Shown: in pieces, positions 8,590 through 16,852 of the stretch | Position numbering within the stretch: the first letter of the stretch is position 1 | Layout of the letters: each line of letters starts with the position of its first letter | Source of the DNA: Acidobacteriota bacterium | Lineage (GTDB): Bacteria > Acidobacteriota > Holophagae > Holophagales > Holophagaceae | Reading direction: 5' to 3' | Assembly: GCA_016195985.1 (NCBI GenBank) | Contig: JACPYP010000031.1 | Location: 1 to 64,000, forward strand | Length of the DNA stretch: 64,000 nt | Translations under genes and position numbers: made by a program | Notes under the pieces: generated by a model | Told to the model about the DNA's origin: nothing | Database searches by the model: none | What the model saw: only the letters and a program-made list of their open reading frames with translations

Positions 8590-9866
8590 AGCTCATCAGC
8601 ACCCGCACGCCCATCGAGGCATCCACCGGGAGCGTCTCCTTCCAGGAAGCGGTTCAGGCGGGCCTGGCCCCGGACGGTGGCCTCTTCGTGCCGGTGGCCA
8701 CCCCCCATTTCGATGATGTTGCTGATTTGCTAAGGGCGGATTTCCCAGAGCGATCCATGGAAATCCTCCATCGGCTGCTGGGGGATGAGCTGCCCCGTGC
8801 CGTGATCGAGGACCTGGCGCGGTCCGCCTTCACCTTCCCGGCCCCCCTGGTGGAGGTGGACGGAGGGATCTCAGCCCTGGAGTTGTTCCACGGCCCCACC
8901 CTGGCCTTCAAGGATTTCGGCGCGCGCTTCCTGGCCCGGGTGTTGGCCCTGGGGGCGGGCGGCCAGCCCCGCACGGTGCTGACGGCCACCTCCGGCGACA
9001 CCGGCGCCGCCGTGGCCAGCGCCTTCTACGGCCTGCCCGGCGTGCGGGTGGTGGTGCTGTATCCGGCCGGCCGCGTGTCCCCCATGCAGGAACGGCAGTT
9101 CGCCACCTGCGGCGGCAATGTGCTGGCCCTGGCCGTGGAGGGCGTCTTCGACGACTGCCAGAGGCTGGTGAAGGGGGCCTTCGAGGATGCAGAGCTGACG
9201 ACGCGGCTGGGGCTCACCTCCGCCAACAGCATCAACATCGCCCGCCTGCTGGCCCAGACGCTCTACTACTTCGAGGCCGCGGCCCAGGCGGAGCCCGGTC
9301 GGCCGCTGGTGGTGTCCGTGCCCAGCGGCAACTTCGGCAACCTCACGGCGGGCCTGTGGGCCCAGCGGATGGGCGCGCCCGTCCAGGCCTTCGTGGCGGC
9401 CACCAACGCCAACCGCGTGGTGCCCGACTACCTGGATACGGGCAGGTACCAGCCCCGGCCTTCGGTGGCCACGCTGTCCAACGCCATGGACGTGGGCTCG
9501 CCCAGCAACTGGGAGCGCATCTTCGCGCTGTTCGGCGGCGATCACGGCGCCATGGTCGAGTCCCTGCGCTGGGGCAGCTGCACCGACGCCGAGACCGAAC
9601 AGGTGGTCATCGACCTCGACCGCCGGGGCTACCTGGCCGATCCCCATGGTGCCGTGGCCTACCAGGTGCTGCGGTCCAACCTGCGCGAGGGTGAGCAGGG
9701 GGTGTTCCTGGCCACGGCTCACCCCGCCAAGTTCCGGGAATCCCTGGCTCCGGCGCTGGGCCGGGAAATCCCGCTGCCGAAAACCCTGCTCGATCTGCTG
9801 GACAAGCCCCTGCTGTGCGAACCCCTTCCTGCGGACCAGGGCGCCCTCCGGCGGCGCCTGCTTTGA
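8586..9866 (+). CDS. thrC: Threonine synthase
   Basis: 426 aa, starting at the ATG in the ATGA overlap with thrB. This PLP enzyme converts O-phosphohomoserine to threonine. Visible features are FHGPTLAFKDFGARFLARVL, which holds the PLP lysine, LTATSGDTGAAVASAFYGLPGVRVVVLYP, and SVPSGNFGNLTAGLWAQRMG. The length fits the shorter, bacterial class. It completes the operon; the next ORF follows after only 13 bases. Confidence 0.93.
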   Translation: MKLISTRTPIEASTGSVSFQEAVQAGLAPDGGLFVPVATPHFDDVADLLRADFPERSMEILHRLLGDELPRAVIEDLARSAFTFPAPLVEVDGGISALELFHGPTLAFKDFGARFLARVLALGAGGQPRTVLTATSGDTGAAVASAFYGLPGVRVVVLYPAGRVSPMQERQFATCGGNVLALAVEGVFDDCQRLVKGAFEDAELTTRLGLTSANSINIARLLAQTLYYFEAAAQAEPGRPLVVSVPSGNFGNLTAGLWAQRMGAPVQAFVAATNANRVVPDYLDTGRYQPRPSVATLSNAMDVGSPSNWERIFALFGGDHGAMVESLRWGSCTDAETEQVVIDLDRRGYLADPHGAVAYQVLRSNLREGEQGVFLATAHPAKFRESLAPALGREIPLPKTLLDLLDKPLLCEPLPADQGALRRRLL

Positions 9867-9879
9867 ACCCGGAGGCCCC

Positions 9880-10239
9880 ATGACCCCCCGCGACCTCGTC
9901 ACCGCATGGGTGGCGGCCTTCAACCGGGCCGATGCCGAAGCCTTGGCCGCCTTCTACGCCGAAGACGCCATCAACCACCAGGTGGCTGAAGCCCCCGTGC
10001 AGGGCCGGGCGGCCATCCGCACGATGTTCGAAGAGGGCTTTGCCGCCGCCACGATGGTCTGCCTCGTGGAAAACCTCTTCGAGGACGGCGAGTGGGCCAT
10101 CCTCGAATGGCGCGATCCCTTGGGGCTGAGGGGTTGCGGGTTCTTCCACGTGGTGGACGGGAAGATCGCCTTCCAGCGCGGCTACTGGGACAAGCTGAGC
10201 TTCCTGCGCCAGCAGGGGCTTCCCATGCCCGCCGAGTAG
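9880..10239 (+). CDS. SnoaL-like / NTF2-fold protein, 119 aa
   Basis: The start is at the ATG preceded by GGAGG (9871-9875); the track's longer ORF runs back into thrC. TPRDLVTAWVAAFNRADAEALAAFYAEDAINHQVAEAPVQGRAAIRTMFEEGF is typical of the SnoaL/NTF2-like superfamily, a small cone-shaped fold used by isomerases, hydrolases and binding proteins. It lies 13 bases after thrC and is probably co-transcribed, though no role in threonine synthesis is known. It ends 10 bases from the convergent GDPD gene. Confidence 0.75.
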   Translation: MTPRDLVTAWVAAFNRADAEALAAFYAEDAINHQVAEAPVQGRAAIRTMFEEGFAAATMVCLVENLFEDGEWAILEWRDPLGLRGCGFFHVVDGKIAFQRGYWDKLSFLRQQGLPMPAE

Positions 10240-10249
10240 GCGGGACCTC

Positions 10250-10909
10250 CTACAGGCCGTCGGCGATGAGCACCGCAGGGGTGAAGGGCAGGCCTTCGGC
10301 CTCGGCGGGGGTGCGCATGCCCCAGAGGGCCAGGCGCTGGGCATAGGGGGCCCACAGCTCGGGCCGGGCCTTCACTGCCTTGAGGGGCGGGTGGAACCAC
10401 AGGGCTTCGGGCAGGTCGGCCAGTTCCTCGGCGCTGAGCTCCATGGCCTCGTCGGCCTCCCACAGGAAGCCGCAGCGGGCGGTTTCGCAGGCGGCCCAGA
10501 GCTGCAGCACCTCGCTGTGCTCGAAGCTGCTGAACAGCACGCGGTCCAGGGCCTCGGCGGCCTCTACAGTGGCCAGGGCCTGCTGCCAGCCGGGCTCGCC
10601 CTTCAGCTCGACATTGATGAGCTTCGCGGGCAGATCCAACACGTCCGCTAGGCGGGGCAGGGGCTCTCCGTTCTTCAGGGCGGGCAGCTCAGCGGCTTTC
10701 ATTTGGCGGAGGAGCCCGCTGCCGTTGGCTGTGCGGCCCAGATCTTCGTCGTGCAGCACCAGGCACACCCCGTCGCGGGTGGGCTGCACGTCCAGCTCGA
10801 AGCCGTCCATGCCCGCGGCCAGGGCCGCCCGGAAGGCCTCCATGGAATTCTCCAGATGCTTCGCCGACAGGCCGCGGTGGCCAAGCAGAAGGGAACGGAC
10901 GGCGGACAT
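10250..10909 (-). CDS. Glycerophosphodiester phosphodiesterase
   Basis: 219 aa from the ATG at 10909 (GGGAG just upstream). LLLGHRGLSAKHLENSMEAFRAALAAGMDGFELDVQPTRDGVCLVLHDEDLGRTANGSG carries the GDPD signature: HRG, EN, E-x-D and the LVxxHD motif that binds the metal and glycerophosphodiester. The family hydrolyses glycerophosphodiesters to glycerol 3-phosphate and an alcohol. There is no signal peptide, so the enzyme is probably cytoplasmic. The protein is short at the C-terminus but the TIM barrel ends plausibly (WGMRTPAEAEGLPFTPAVLIADGL). Confidence 0.85.
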   Translation of the reverse strand: MSAVRSLLLGHRGLSAKHLENSMEAFRAALAAGMDGFELDVQPTRDGVCLVLHDEDLGRTANGSGLLRQMKAAELPALKNGEPLPRLADVLDLPAKLINVELKGEPGWQQALATVEAAEALDRVLFSSFEHSEVLQLWAACETARCGFLWEADEAMELSAEELADLPEALWFHPPLKAVKARPELWAPYAQRLALWGMRTPAEAEGLPFTPAVLIADGL

Positions 10910-11030
10910 GGCATCTCCCGGACTAAGCCTTGATTCTGACTGGAATCGGGCCGGCCGAGGGTGCCAGTCCGCAGGACTCGACTTTTGGGGGGAGGGGCCG
11001 ATACAGGGGGTCAGTGCGAAGGCGGAGGAT

Positions 11031-12227
11031 ATGCGGATCCTGCTGGCGGATGGAAACGGAGAGCTGCTGCAGGAGCTGCGGCGGTCTTTCTGGATGCGCC
11101 ACCGCCATTGGGAAGTCGTCATCGCCTCAAGCGGCGCCGAAGCCATCGAGGCCCTGGCCCGGGATCCCATGGACATCGTGGTGATCGATCTGGCGCTGGC
11201 CGACATGGACAGCAGATCCCTGATCCACCGGGTGCGGGAGGCGCAGCCGGAAGCGGTGCGGATCGCCCTGGCCGGTCCCGCGCAGGCCCAGTGGCAGGAA
11301 GAGGTTGAGGGCGATCTGCACCGCCTCTTCCTCAAGCCCGTGGAGGCGGAATTTCTCATCGGCGCCATCGAGAGCCTGGATATCGAGGATGACGAAACCA
11401 ATGTCCGCGCCATCCGGGCCTTCGTGGGGGGGCTCGGGCGCATCCCCAGCCTGCCGAGCCTCTACTCGGAACTGGTGGCCCTGCTGCAGCGGGAGGATGC
11501 AGGCATGGGCGAGGTGGCCCGGCTCATCCGCCACGATCTCGGGGTGGCCAGCCAGGTGCTCAAGCTGGCCAATTCCGTCCACAGCGGATCGAACCGCCCC
11601 GTGTCGGAGCTGGGCCAGGCCGTGGCCATGCTGGGGGTGGATTCGCTGCGCTCGCTGGTGCTGTTCCGGGGCCTCATCTCCGGCTTCAGCACCTCCAAGC
11701 CCCAAGGCCTGGATCTGGAGAAGCTGTGGCTCCACTCCTTCCATGTGGCCGCGGGCGTGCGCAAGCTGGCGGTGCTCGAAGGGGAGACTCGCCTGGCGGA
11801 TCTGGCCTTCTCCACAGGGCTGTTGCACGACGTGGGACTGGTGGTGCTGGCCACGGATCCCGCTGGCCGCTACCACGCAGTGCTGGAGCGGGCCCAGACC
11901 AGCCGCGTGCCGCTGTCGGTGCTGGAACACGAGGTCTACGGCGTCGACCATGCGCAGGTGGGCGCCCACCTGCTGAACCTCTGGGGCCTGCCTCCCGTCT
12001 TCTGCCGCCCGGTGCGGGAGCACCATGCCCCGCCTGGAAGTGGAGAGGATTTCCCCCTTTCCGTGGCGCTGCACTATTCCGATGCCCGGCACGGCGGCGG
12101 CGCGCTGGCCGGCATCTTCGCCGACGGGCGCTGGGGCCTGCACCCCCGGGCCCTGGAAGATCCCGAACGCCTGGCCCGCTGGAAAGCCAGCCTGGACGAT
12201 GGCAGCGAAGCCGCTCCGAACGGCTAG
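11031..12227 (+). CDS. Response regulator with HDOD output domain
   Basis: 398 aa from the ATG with GGAGG 3 bases upstream; the longer track ORF is an extension through the GDPD gene. Residues ~1-120 are a receiver domain (MRILLADGNGELLQELRR, MDIVVIDLALADMDS with the likely phospho-acceptor Asp, and LKPVE). From ~135 an HDOD domain follows (RIPSLPSLYSELVALLQREDAGMGEVARLIRHDLGVASQVLKLANSV), and a degenerate HD-like region (FSTGLLHDVGLVVLA) comes later. HDOD proteins act in signalling, often with cyclic-di-GMP or chemotaxis pathways. No cognate kinase gene is adjacent. Confidence 0.85.
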   Translation: MRILLADGNGELLQELRRSFWMRHRHWEVVIASSGAEAIEALARDPMDIVVIDLALADMDSRSLIHRVREAQPEAVRIALAGPAQAQWQEEVEGDLHRLFLKPVEAEFLIGAIESLDIEDDETNVRAIRAFVGGLGRIPSLPSLYSELVALLQREDAGMGEVARLIRHDLGVASQVLKLANSVHSGSNRPVSELGQAVAMLGVDSLRSLVLFRGLISGFSTSKPQGLDLEKLWLHSFHVAAGVRKLAVLEGETRLADLAFSTGLLHDVGLVVLATDPAGRYHAVLERAQTSRVPLSVLEHEVYGVDHAQVGAHLLNLWGLPPVFCRPVREHHAPPGSGEDFPLSVALHYSDARHGGGALAGIFADGRWGLHPRALEDPERLARWKASLDDGSEAAPNG

Positions 12228-12280
12228 GACCCAAGCCAAGACTGAAGCCGCGAAAGGCGCGTACGGCGTTTCGCGGTGCT

Positions 12281-12684
12281 CTCAGACCCCGGCCGGCCGC
12301 TCGAGTTCGAGGTTGCCGTCCATGAATGTGAGCTTGAAGACCAGCCGGGAGATGCGTCACTGCTCGGCGGAGGCCTGCAACTGCAGCTCGTAGGTGCCTA
12401 CGAAGGCGCGGCCCTTGAGGCCGACGGCTTGACTCCGGTGATGGAAAGCCACCCCGTAGCATTGGATAAGTTTGGCTTCCGTCGACCTCCGTGCGCAGGT
12501 TGCCGATCAGATGGTGGGCGTGATCCAGTGGCTTGAAACCGGCGGCCCAGGCCTGAGCCATCTGGCCCGGCGTCATGTCCAGTGTGAAAGGATCCGTAAA
12601 GCAACGCTCAAGCGTCGGCCCATCCCGGTCTTCAGTGGCGACGAACCTCCGAATGAGCGCAAGGCTCGCAAAACTACTGGCCAT
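12281..12684 (-). pseudogene. Frameshifted SnoaL-like protein gene
   Basis: On the minus strand MASSFASLALIRRFVATEDRDGPTLERCFTDPFTLDMTPGQMAQAWAAGFKPLDHAHHLIGNLRTEVDGS reads like the first half of a SnoaL/NTF2-like protein. The frame is then lost, and a second frame carries YGVAFHHRSQAVGLKGRAFVGTYELQLQASAEQ-stop-RISRLVFKLTFMDGNLELERPAGV, which reads as the matching second half. So there is one frameshift near 12450 and one in-frame TGA where a Trp codon would fit. The ORFs called in this stretch in other frames are fragments or shadows. Confidence 0.65.
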
Positions 12685-12690
12685 ACCTAA

Positions 12691-12738
12691 GGAAGGCAGC
12701 TGACCGGCCCCACCTCCACGAGGCGCCGAGCGAGGCTG
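12691..12738 (+). repeat. Intergenic GGCCCC repeat, copy A
   Basis: Sequence CTGACCGGCCCC...CACGAGGCGCCGAGCGAGG at the 3' side of the 12745-13398 gene. It shares its core and the following GAGGCGCCGAGCGAGG with copy B, and the CCGGCCCC core with copies E and F. Confidence 0.6.
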
Positions 12739-12744
12739 AATGAC

Positions 12745-13398
12745 TTAATTGACCCGCCCGATAAACGCCAATGCTGGAGATTCAATGTTTTGATCCAATG
12801 AAACACGCTCGCAGAACACCCTATTCATGGAAGCCTCATCGCACAACCTTGATACTTCGACGAGCTCTGCTTCGAGGAGGGTTGACCGATCACGGAACAG
12901 ATGGATGAAGTAAGCGGGGCAGCTGTTTTTGGCTTTTTTGAACTTTTCGATGTCACCAGCGAGATGCTTGGAGGCCCCATAGTCCAATCCAACCTCGATG
13001 ATCAGATCGGGGCTAGGTTCATGCCCGCTGTAAAACCGTTTCCACGAACTCACTTGATAAGGATCTCCGGGTCCTCGCTCCGGGAGAATGGCTAGATCAA
13101 AATTTCCGCGCCGCCATGTGTCTTCTGGTCGATCGTTCTTGGCTGGGGCCAAGGTTGATGCCGTCGGCCACTCTTTCTGGATTCGAGATACGGTCCACAC
13201 CTTTTGGGACGCGGCCATATCGGGGGCCGTGATTTGCAAAAAGGGCGTTGTTGTTAAATTTTCAGTTTTTAAAAGGGAATTAGCTATCTGAATATGAATG
13301 GAATGTTCACTGCGATGCTCAAATGGTTGCCTAAGGAACGAAACGCAGAATCGCGTGAGCTGTTCTTCAACCTGTCTGGTAAGAACCTCAATTGACAT
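12745..13398 (-). CDS. Hypothetical protein in cassette-like island, 217 aa
   Basis: MSIEVLTRQVEEQLTRFCVSFLRQPFEHRSEHSIHIQIANSLL... I do not recognise the family. The central part, WRRGNFDLAILPER... PDLIIEVGLDYGASKHLAGDIEKFKKA, has the spaced acidic pattern (FDLAI ... IIEVG) seen in some PD-(D/E)XK-type nuclease relatives, but the lysine is not obvious, so this is only a hint. Codon use and base composition are clearly less GC-rich than the core genes, consistent with acquisition. GGAG lies about 9 bases before the ATG. It is the last gene of a same-strand series. Confidence 0.6.
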   Translation of the reverse strand: MSIEVLTRQVEEQLTRFCVSFLRQPFEHRSEHSIHIQIANSLLKTENLTTTPFLQITAPDMAASQKVWTVSRIQKEWPTASTLAPAKNDRPEDTWRRGNFDLAILPERGPGDPYQVSSWKRFYSGHEPSPDLIIEVGLDYGASKHLAGDIEKFKKAKNSCPAYFIHLFRDRSTLLEAELVEVSRLCDEASMNRVFCERVSLDQNIESPALAFIGRVN

Positions 13399-13424
13399 GA
13401 GGGTGTCTCCGGGAGCTCTTGATA

Positions 13425-13519
13425 GAAGGAAACCGGCAGGCCCCGCCTCTGCGAGGCGATGAGCGAGGCCAGGGCGGAGGGGCGTTGAGAGGGGTGGTGG
13501 GCAATGTTGACAGGGGCCG
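13425..13519 (+). repeat. Intergenic GGCCCC repeat, copy B
   Basis: GAAGGAAACCGGCAGGCCCCGCCTCTGCGAGGCGATGAGCGAGG aligns with copy A apart from a 3-base insertion. It is followed by GGCGTTGAG and a distal GGGGCC (13514-13519) that can pair with the first GGCCCC (13439-13444), giving an imperfect palindrome about 80 bases long between two minus-strand genes. Confidence 0.55.
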
Positions 13520-13547
13520 GGTGGATTGGAAGGCCAGACGCTGGCCC

Positions 13548-14003
13548 CTATTCGGCAACTTTCGCCACGAGGCGATCACCAAGATAGATCTTGGCTGGAA
13601 AGTTGAGACGACCTGTCATGACATACTCGGTGCTCAATCGAGCAGCTGGGGCGATCCGGAAAGCCAGGGGAGTGCTGTCGTCGGCCTTGTTGATCTCATA
13701 TATGGGTAACACCTGGACTCCATCGCTCCCGACAAAGCAAAGATCAAAGGGGGAGAATGCTTGAAATGAAGTTCCTTTGTTTTCAATGCTCATCCTCACA
13801 CGAGCACGGCCTGCCCATCTGGGTACGGATGCAATCAGTTGGTGACCATTGAGCCCCGTGATGGTGATGGAAAGGCCATTGGCCTGGAGGGGGTGGGTGG
13901 CAAGCTCGCTGACCTTCAGGTTTTGGATTTCTTGAGCGCTCATGGGCTTGAAGGCAAGACAGAGGGTCACGGCCAAACCAAAGATGGATGTTGTTCGACG
14001 CAC
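13548..14003 (-). CDS. Exported hypothetical protein, 151 aa
   Basis: The GTG start at 14003 has AGGAG 8 bases upstream. The first 23 residues (MRRTTSIFGLAVTLCLAFKPMSA|Q) are a signal peptide. The mature part is beta-rich (NGLSITITGLNGHQLIASVPRWAGRARVRMSIENKGTSFQAFSPFDLCFVGSDG), reminiscent of small immunoglobulin-like exported domains, but I recognise no family. Part of the same-strand island. Confidence 0.6.
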   Translation of the reverse strand: MRRTTSIFGLAVTLCLAFKPMSAQEIQNLKVSELATHPLQANGLSITITGLNGHQLIASVPRWAGRARVRMSIENKGTSFQAFSPFDLCFVGSDGVQVLPIYEINKADDSTPLAFRIAPAARLSTEYVMTGRLNFPAKIYLGDRLVAKVAE

Positions 14004-14345
14004 GGTGTGTCTCCTGATGGTGGGCCTGTTGAAAATGGGTTGAGCGGACGGTTAGACGGGATGTGAAGCTCGTATGGGAGCGGCCTGGCCTGCGAAACCA
14101 GAATTTGAAGGATTGAAAGAACGAAGAGAATGGAGAGCTGAAGGTTTTAATGCTGATCGCTGACCCAGATTACCCACGACGATGACAGACGTTGGGCGTT
14201 TCTGGCCGAGTCCACCGCGAACGGTGCAGAAAGGCGGCGTGAAGCAAACCGCCTCCGCCTGCTCTGAAGTGGCGCGCGGAGCTGAAGAGGCGAGCGGTTG
14301 AGGGAGCGGAGGCCAAGGCATGGGGGCTCCGGGTTGGGTGGAAGG
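14004..14345. other. Intergenic region with imperfect palindrome (copy C)
   Basis: No convincing gene. It holds an inverted repeat GCCTCCGC (14251-14258) / GCGGAGGC (14306-14313), preceded by GAAGCAAACC and followed outward by GTTAGGT where the next gene's stop lies. It also has a GTTAGAC (14051-14057) followed by CTCGTATGGGAG (14069-14080), a 12-mer repeated at 17911. These elements resemble the R''/R' boxes and stem of integron attC sites, but do not match the consensus fully. Confidence 0.45.
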
Positions 14346-14669
14346 TTAGGTGTTCGAGCTGGCCTTAGATTCAATGAGGGCGAGAACGCCATTTGGGATG
14401 GGCCTGCACGCGCATTGCTTAGAATGCTCCAGGTGCCACGCGATCCTTTGATCACTGGAAGCGTTTTTGGGCATTCTGTTCAGCTCGTGCCACCCCTTGT
14501 TGATTTGGCTCATCTTCATATCTCCCGAATCACCGAGACATGCATTCATACCGGGCTCAATGCTGAATGATAGGCCGATTCGGAAATCGGGGGAGCGCCC
14601 CTTCGTGGACTTCCTGCGCCCGAAGAGCGTCTTCGCAGGCATCGTGGTGATCTTTTCAAGCTGAGCCAT
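14346..14669 (-). CDS. Hypothetical small protein, 107 aa
   Basis: MAQLEKITTMPAKTLFGRRKSTKGRSPDFRIGLSFSIEPG... with a C-terminal WHLEHSKQCACRPIPNGVLALIES. No family recognised. Its start lies only 18 bases after the YciI-like gene, and the RBS is weak, so coupling to that gene is likely. Its stop TAA lies inside the box ACCTAAC, the form of an attC R'' box (RYYYAAC), as seen at cassette gene ends. Confidence 0.5.
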   Translation of the reverse strand: MAQLEKITTMPAKTLFGRRKSTKGRSPDFRIGLSFSIEPGMNACLGDSGDMKMSQINKGWHELNRMPKNASSDQRIAWHLEHSKQCACRPIPNGVLALIESKASSNT

Positions 14670-14687
14670 GCCGATAAGCGAACCCCT

Positions 14688-15320
14688 TTATTGGCGCATT
14701 TTGGGGCGTCCACCCCGTTGCCAGCGGCTGAGTTCAAGCTGGTCCACGCAGAACTCGCTGAGATCCAGCAGTTCGCGTAGCGCGCGTTCCGCGGCTTCGG
14801 GCTTGAGGTCGGCAGCGGCGGCAAGGCCGGCGAATCCCATGTCGTCCGATTGAAGCAAACCCACAAAGACCCAGTGTTCGTTGCGGGAGGCCTCCCATTG
14901 CAGCCGCTCCATTTGCTTTGCATGGCAGGAACAGGCTGGCCAGCCGGCCCGCATGAAGGTGCTGTATTCAGGAAGTGAGGCCGGTGCGCGTTCCCACATG
15001 GTTTGACTGAGGAGGCCCCTGAAGGGGGTGACCGTCACGCTTGAGTAAAGGCCCGCCCGGCAATACGGTTCTTCGCGGGCGAAACGCTGCGCCTCCAGTG
15101 CGCTCGCAGACCTGATGATGTGGATGCTTCCGGTGTGTTCCTCGCCATCGGGCGACAGGAGCGGGCCTCGGGCAATGAGCTGGGACGCAAAACGATCCAT
15201 GTAATCCCAGTGAATCGTCGCACGCCTATCCAGTTCCTCTCCGACGCCTGCGGCATCCCTGCCGAGCACCAAGTAATCGGTTGGATGGTAATCGGCTGGA
15301 TGAGTGTGTTTCAGTGCCAT
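14688..15320 (-). CDS. YciI-like domain protein with C-terminal extension
   Basis: The start at 15320 (MALKHTHPADYHPTDYLVLGRD) is preferred over the track's TTG at 15341 because GAGG lies upstream. Residues ~15-110 (DYLVLGRDAAGVGEELDRRATIHWDYMDRFASQLIARGPLLSPDGEEHTGSIHIIRSASALEAQRFAREEPYCRAGLYSSVTVTPFRGLL) match the YCII/YciI ferredoxin-like fold: the HxxYM-type helix, the GPLL turn, and the D-P-Y/EPYCRAGLY segment. A further ~100 residues (WPACSCHAKQMERLQWEASRNEHWVFVGLL...) form an unfamiliar domain with a short Cys/His cluster. Enzymatic role unknown. A typical integron-cassette protein type. Confidence 0.65.
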   Translation of the reverse strand: MALKHTHPADYHPTDYLVLGRDAAGVGEELDRRATIHWDYMDRFASQLIARGPLLSPDGEEHTGSIHIIRSASALEAQRFAREEPYCRAGLYSSVTVTPFRGLLSQTMWERAPASLPEYSTFMRAGWPACSCHAKQMERLQWEASRNEHWVFVGLLQSDDMGFAGLAAAADLKPEAAERALRELLDLSEFCVDQLELSRWQRGGRPKMRQ

Positions 15321-15344
15321 CTCAACCTCGCGGTTCAACAATCA

Positions 15345-15410
15345 CGTCACTGAAGGGGGCCTTGGAAGGTCCACCGGCGGGAGTTGGCGGGGGGAAAGGC
15401 CAAGGCCTAA
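15345..15410. repeat. Inverted repeat in gap between YciI-like and SIMPL genes
   Basis: GGCCTTGG and CCAAGGCC form an 8-bp perfect stem around a GC-rich loop of about 30 bases. The right arm runs into CCTAAC, so the minus strand reads GTTAGGC at this edge, an exact match to the attC R' core GTTRRRY. Confidence 0.5.
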
Positions 15411-15494
15411 CTGCTCTGCGATCGAATCCAAGGTGACCTTTGTGCGCAAGGGGTTCCAGGCCTCAGGACGGGACGGATCGCCTGGCACTGTGGA

Positions 15495-16235
15495 CTATGG
15501 CTCGAGCGCAAACGTGATGGTCACATTTGCCCGGATGCTCAAGGCGCCAGGCGCCACAGGTGCATCATCACTTGCTCTCATTGCAGAGGCGTCCTGGACG
15601 ACATTCTGGGACATGTTCTGGTACCCGCGGTTCCACCAGCCCCCATAGCTCGACCAATACCCGCCCGGGCCTTCCTGGATGAGTCTTGGTTTGCCGACTT
15701 TCTCGCCAAGTTCGGAAGCAAGGGCGATGGCTTTTTCCTTGGCGGCTTTCATGGCAAGCGACCTCGCTTCGTCTCGGTGCTTGCGCAATTCGCTGCTTCT
15801 GAAATCAATACCGTGGATGTACTCCGCCCCGGCTCGAAGAGCGGAAGAAATGAGAGGATCAAATTTGGAAATGTCCCTCAAGGTGACGACGATGGTGTTT
15901 TTTTGAACGTACCCAACAAATGTTCTTTGCCAGGATGATTGCTCATACTCCGGTTGAAGATTCAGGTAGTCCGTCTGCACATCCTTGTTAGCGACGCCCA
16001 TGGAAGTCAATGCCGATATGATCTCTCTGACTCTCTGATCATTCATTCGTTTCACTTCCGAAAGGTCCTTGTGCCGTGTTTCCACCCCGAGGGTCACGAG
16101 AACTTGATCTGGAGCGACCCTGACTTCGGCTTCTCCGGAAACGGTGATGGTTCTTGGCGCAAGGTCCTCCGTTGCCATGAGCGAGGAGTGGAAGCTCATG
16201 GCAGTGAACAACAGGGTGAAGAGGCTTTGTTTCAT
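15495..16235 (-). CDS. SIMPL domain (DUF541/YggE-like) exported protein
   Basis: 246 aa, AGGAG before the ATG, signal peptide MKQSLFTLLFTAMSFHSSLMA|T. RTITVSGEAEVRVAPDQVLVTLGVETRHKDLSEVKRMNDQRVREIISALTSMGV is the standard opening of SIMPL proteins (periplasmic, linked to oxidative stress and signalling in other bacteria; molecular function unknown). A central RDEARSLAMKAAKEKAIALASELGEKVGKP and the ending ANVTITFALEP also fit. Full length. Confidence 0.85.
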   Translation of the reverse strand: MKQSLFTLLFTAMSFHSSLMATEDLAPRTITVSGEAEVRVAPDQVLVTLGVETRHKDLSEVKRMNDQRVREIISALTSMGVANKDVQTDYLNLQPEYEQSSWQRTFVGYVQKNTIVVTLRDISKFDPLISSALRAGAEYIHGIDFRSSELRKHRDEARSLAMKAAKEKAIALASELGEKVGKPRLIQEGPGGYWSSYGGWWNRGYQNMSQNVVQDASAMRASDDAPVAPGALSIRANVTITFALEP

Positions 16236-16302
16236 GTGAACTCCTTCTGATGGCTTGTTGTTGTCCCGATTACGCCATGGCGGGGCCTGACTGAATATGG
16301 GA

Positions 16303-16731
16303 TCAGGCGGATGTTCGTGTCATGCCCTCTTGGATTGCCTGCTTGAGGGTATCCAGGCTGATATCCTTCAAGGCTTTGAACTTGATGCAATAGCCTGTGA
16401 TGCTGGCCTTTCCGATGGCATGCGTGTACTTTTCCCGCAAATAGCTCTTGTCGTCCATTCCCATGATGTAGACCGACAAACCCATTGAATTCGCGCTGAT
16501 GCCCACTTGATAAAAACTTTTGATGTTTCCGTCAGCGTATTTCTTGTGCAGCGTGCCATAACCGATGTTTGGGTTGGACACCACTTTGCCACTTTCGTCT
16601 TTGCCGTCCAGGAACCATAGCTGACAACCTGGATTCAACTCCAGAACGGCATCGTGGAGTTTTCTCATATCGGTTCGTTTGGGTTCTGGAATTGAGTCAA
16701 GATAACGGCTGATTTGATCATCAAGGGCCAT
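16303..16731 (-). CDS. DUF1801-like (YdhG/YjbR-type) protein
   Basis: 142 aa from the ATG at 16731, which has GGAGG 7 bases upstream. LDDQISRYLDSIPEPKRTDMRKLHDAVLELNPGCQLWFLDGKDESGKVVSNPNIGYGTLHKKYADG is the DUF1801 pattern (short helix, then a WGx/W-x-G-like strand, then GYG); the family adopts a YdhG-like fold and has no proven biochemical role. It ends in TGA within a small GCCTGA/TCAGGC hairpin (16277-16301). Low-GC codon use compared with core genes. Confidence 0.65.
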   Translation of the reverse strand: MALDDQISRYLDSIPEPKRTDMRKLHDAVLELNPGCQLWFLDGKDESGKVVSNPNIGYGTLHKKYADGNIKSFYQVGISANSMGLSVYIMGMDDKSYLREKYTHAIGKASITGYCIKFKALKDISLDTLKQAIQEGMTRTSA

Positions 16732-16852
16732 TGAACGCCTCCGGAAGGTATTGATCAAGGAGCTAATGGGAGGAGCCGATTGTTCTCAACGTGACGGCTG
16801 AAGCTGGAAGGCATGGGCAACTCTTGAGATCTGCGGCCGCTACAACGGGAGA

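Noticed and set aside
13420-13520. CRISPR-like direct repeats in the island gaps
   Set aside because: Repeats are few, imperfect, far apart and palindromic around whole genes; no regular spacers and no cas genes.
14052-14321. Small ORFs inside the 14.0-14.35 kb gap
   Set aside because: They overlap the inverted repeat and have no RBS or homology-like features.
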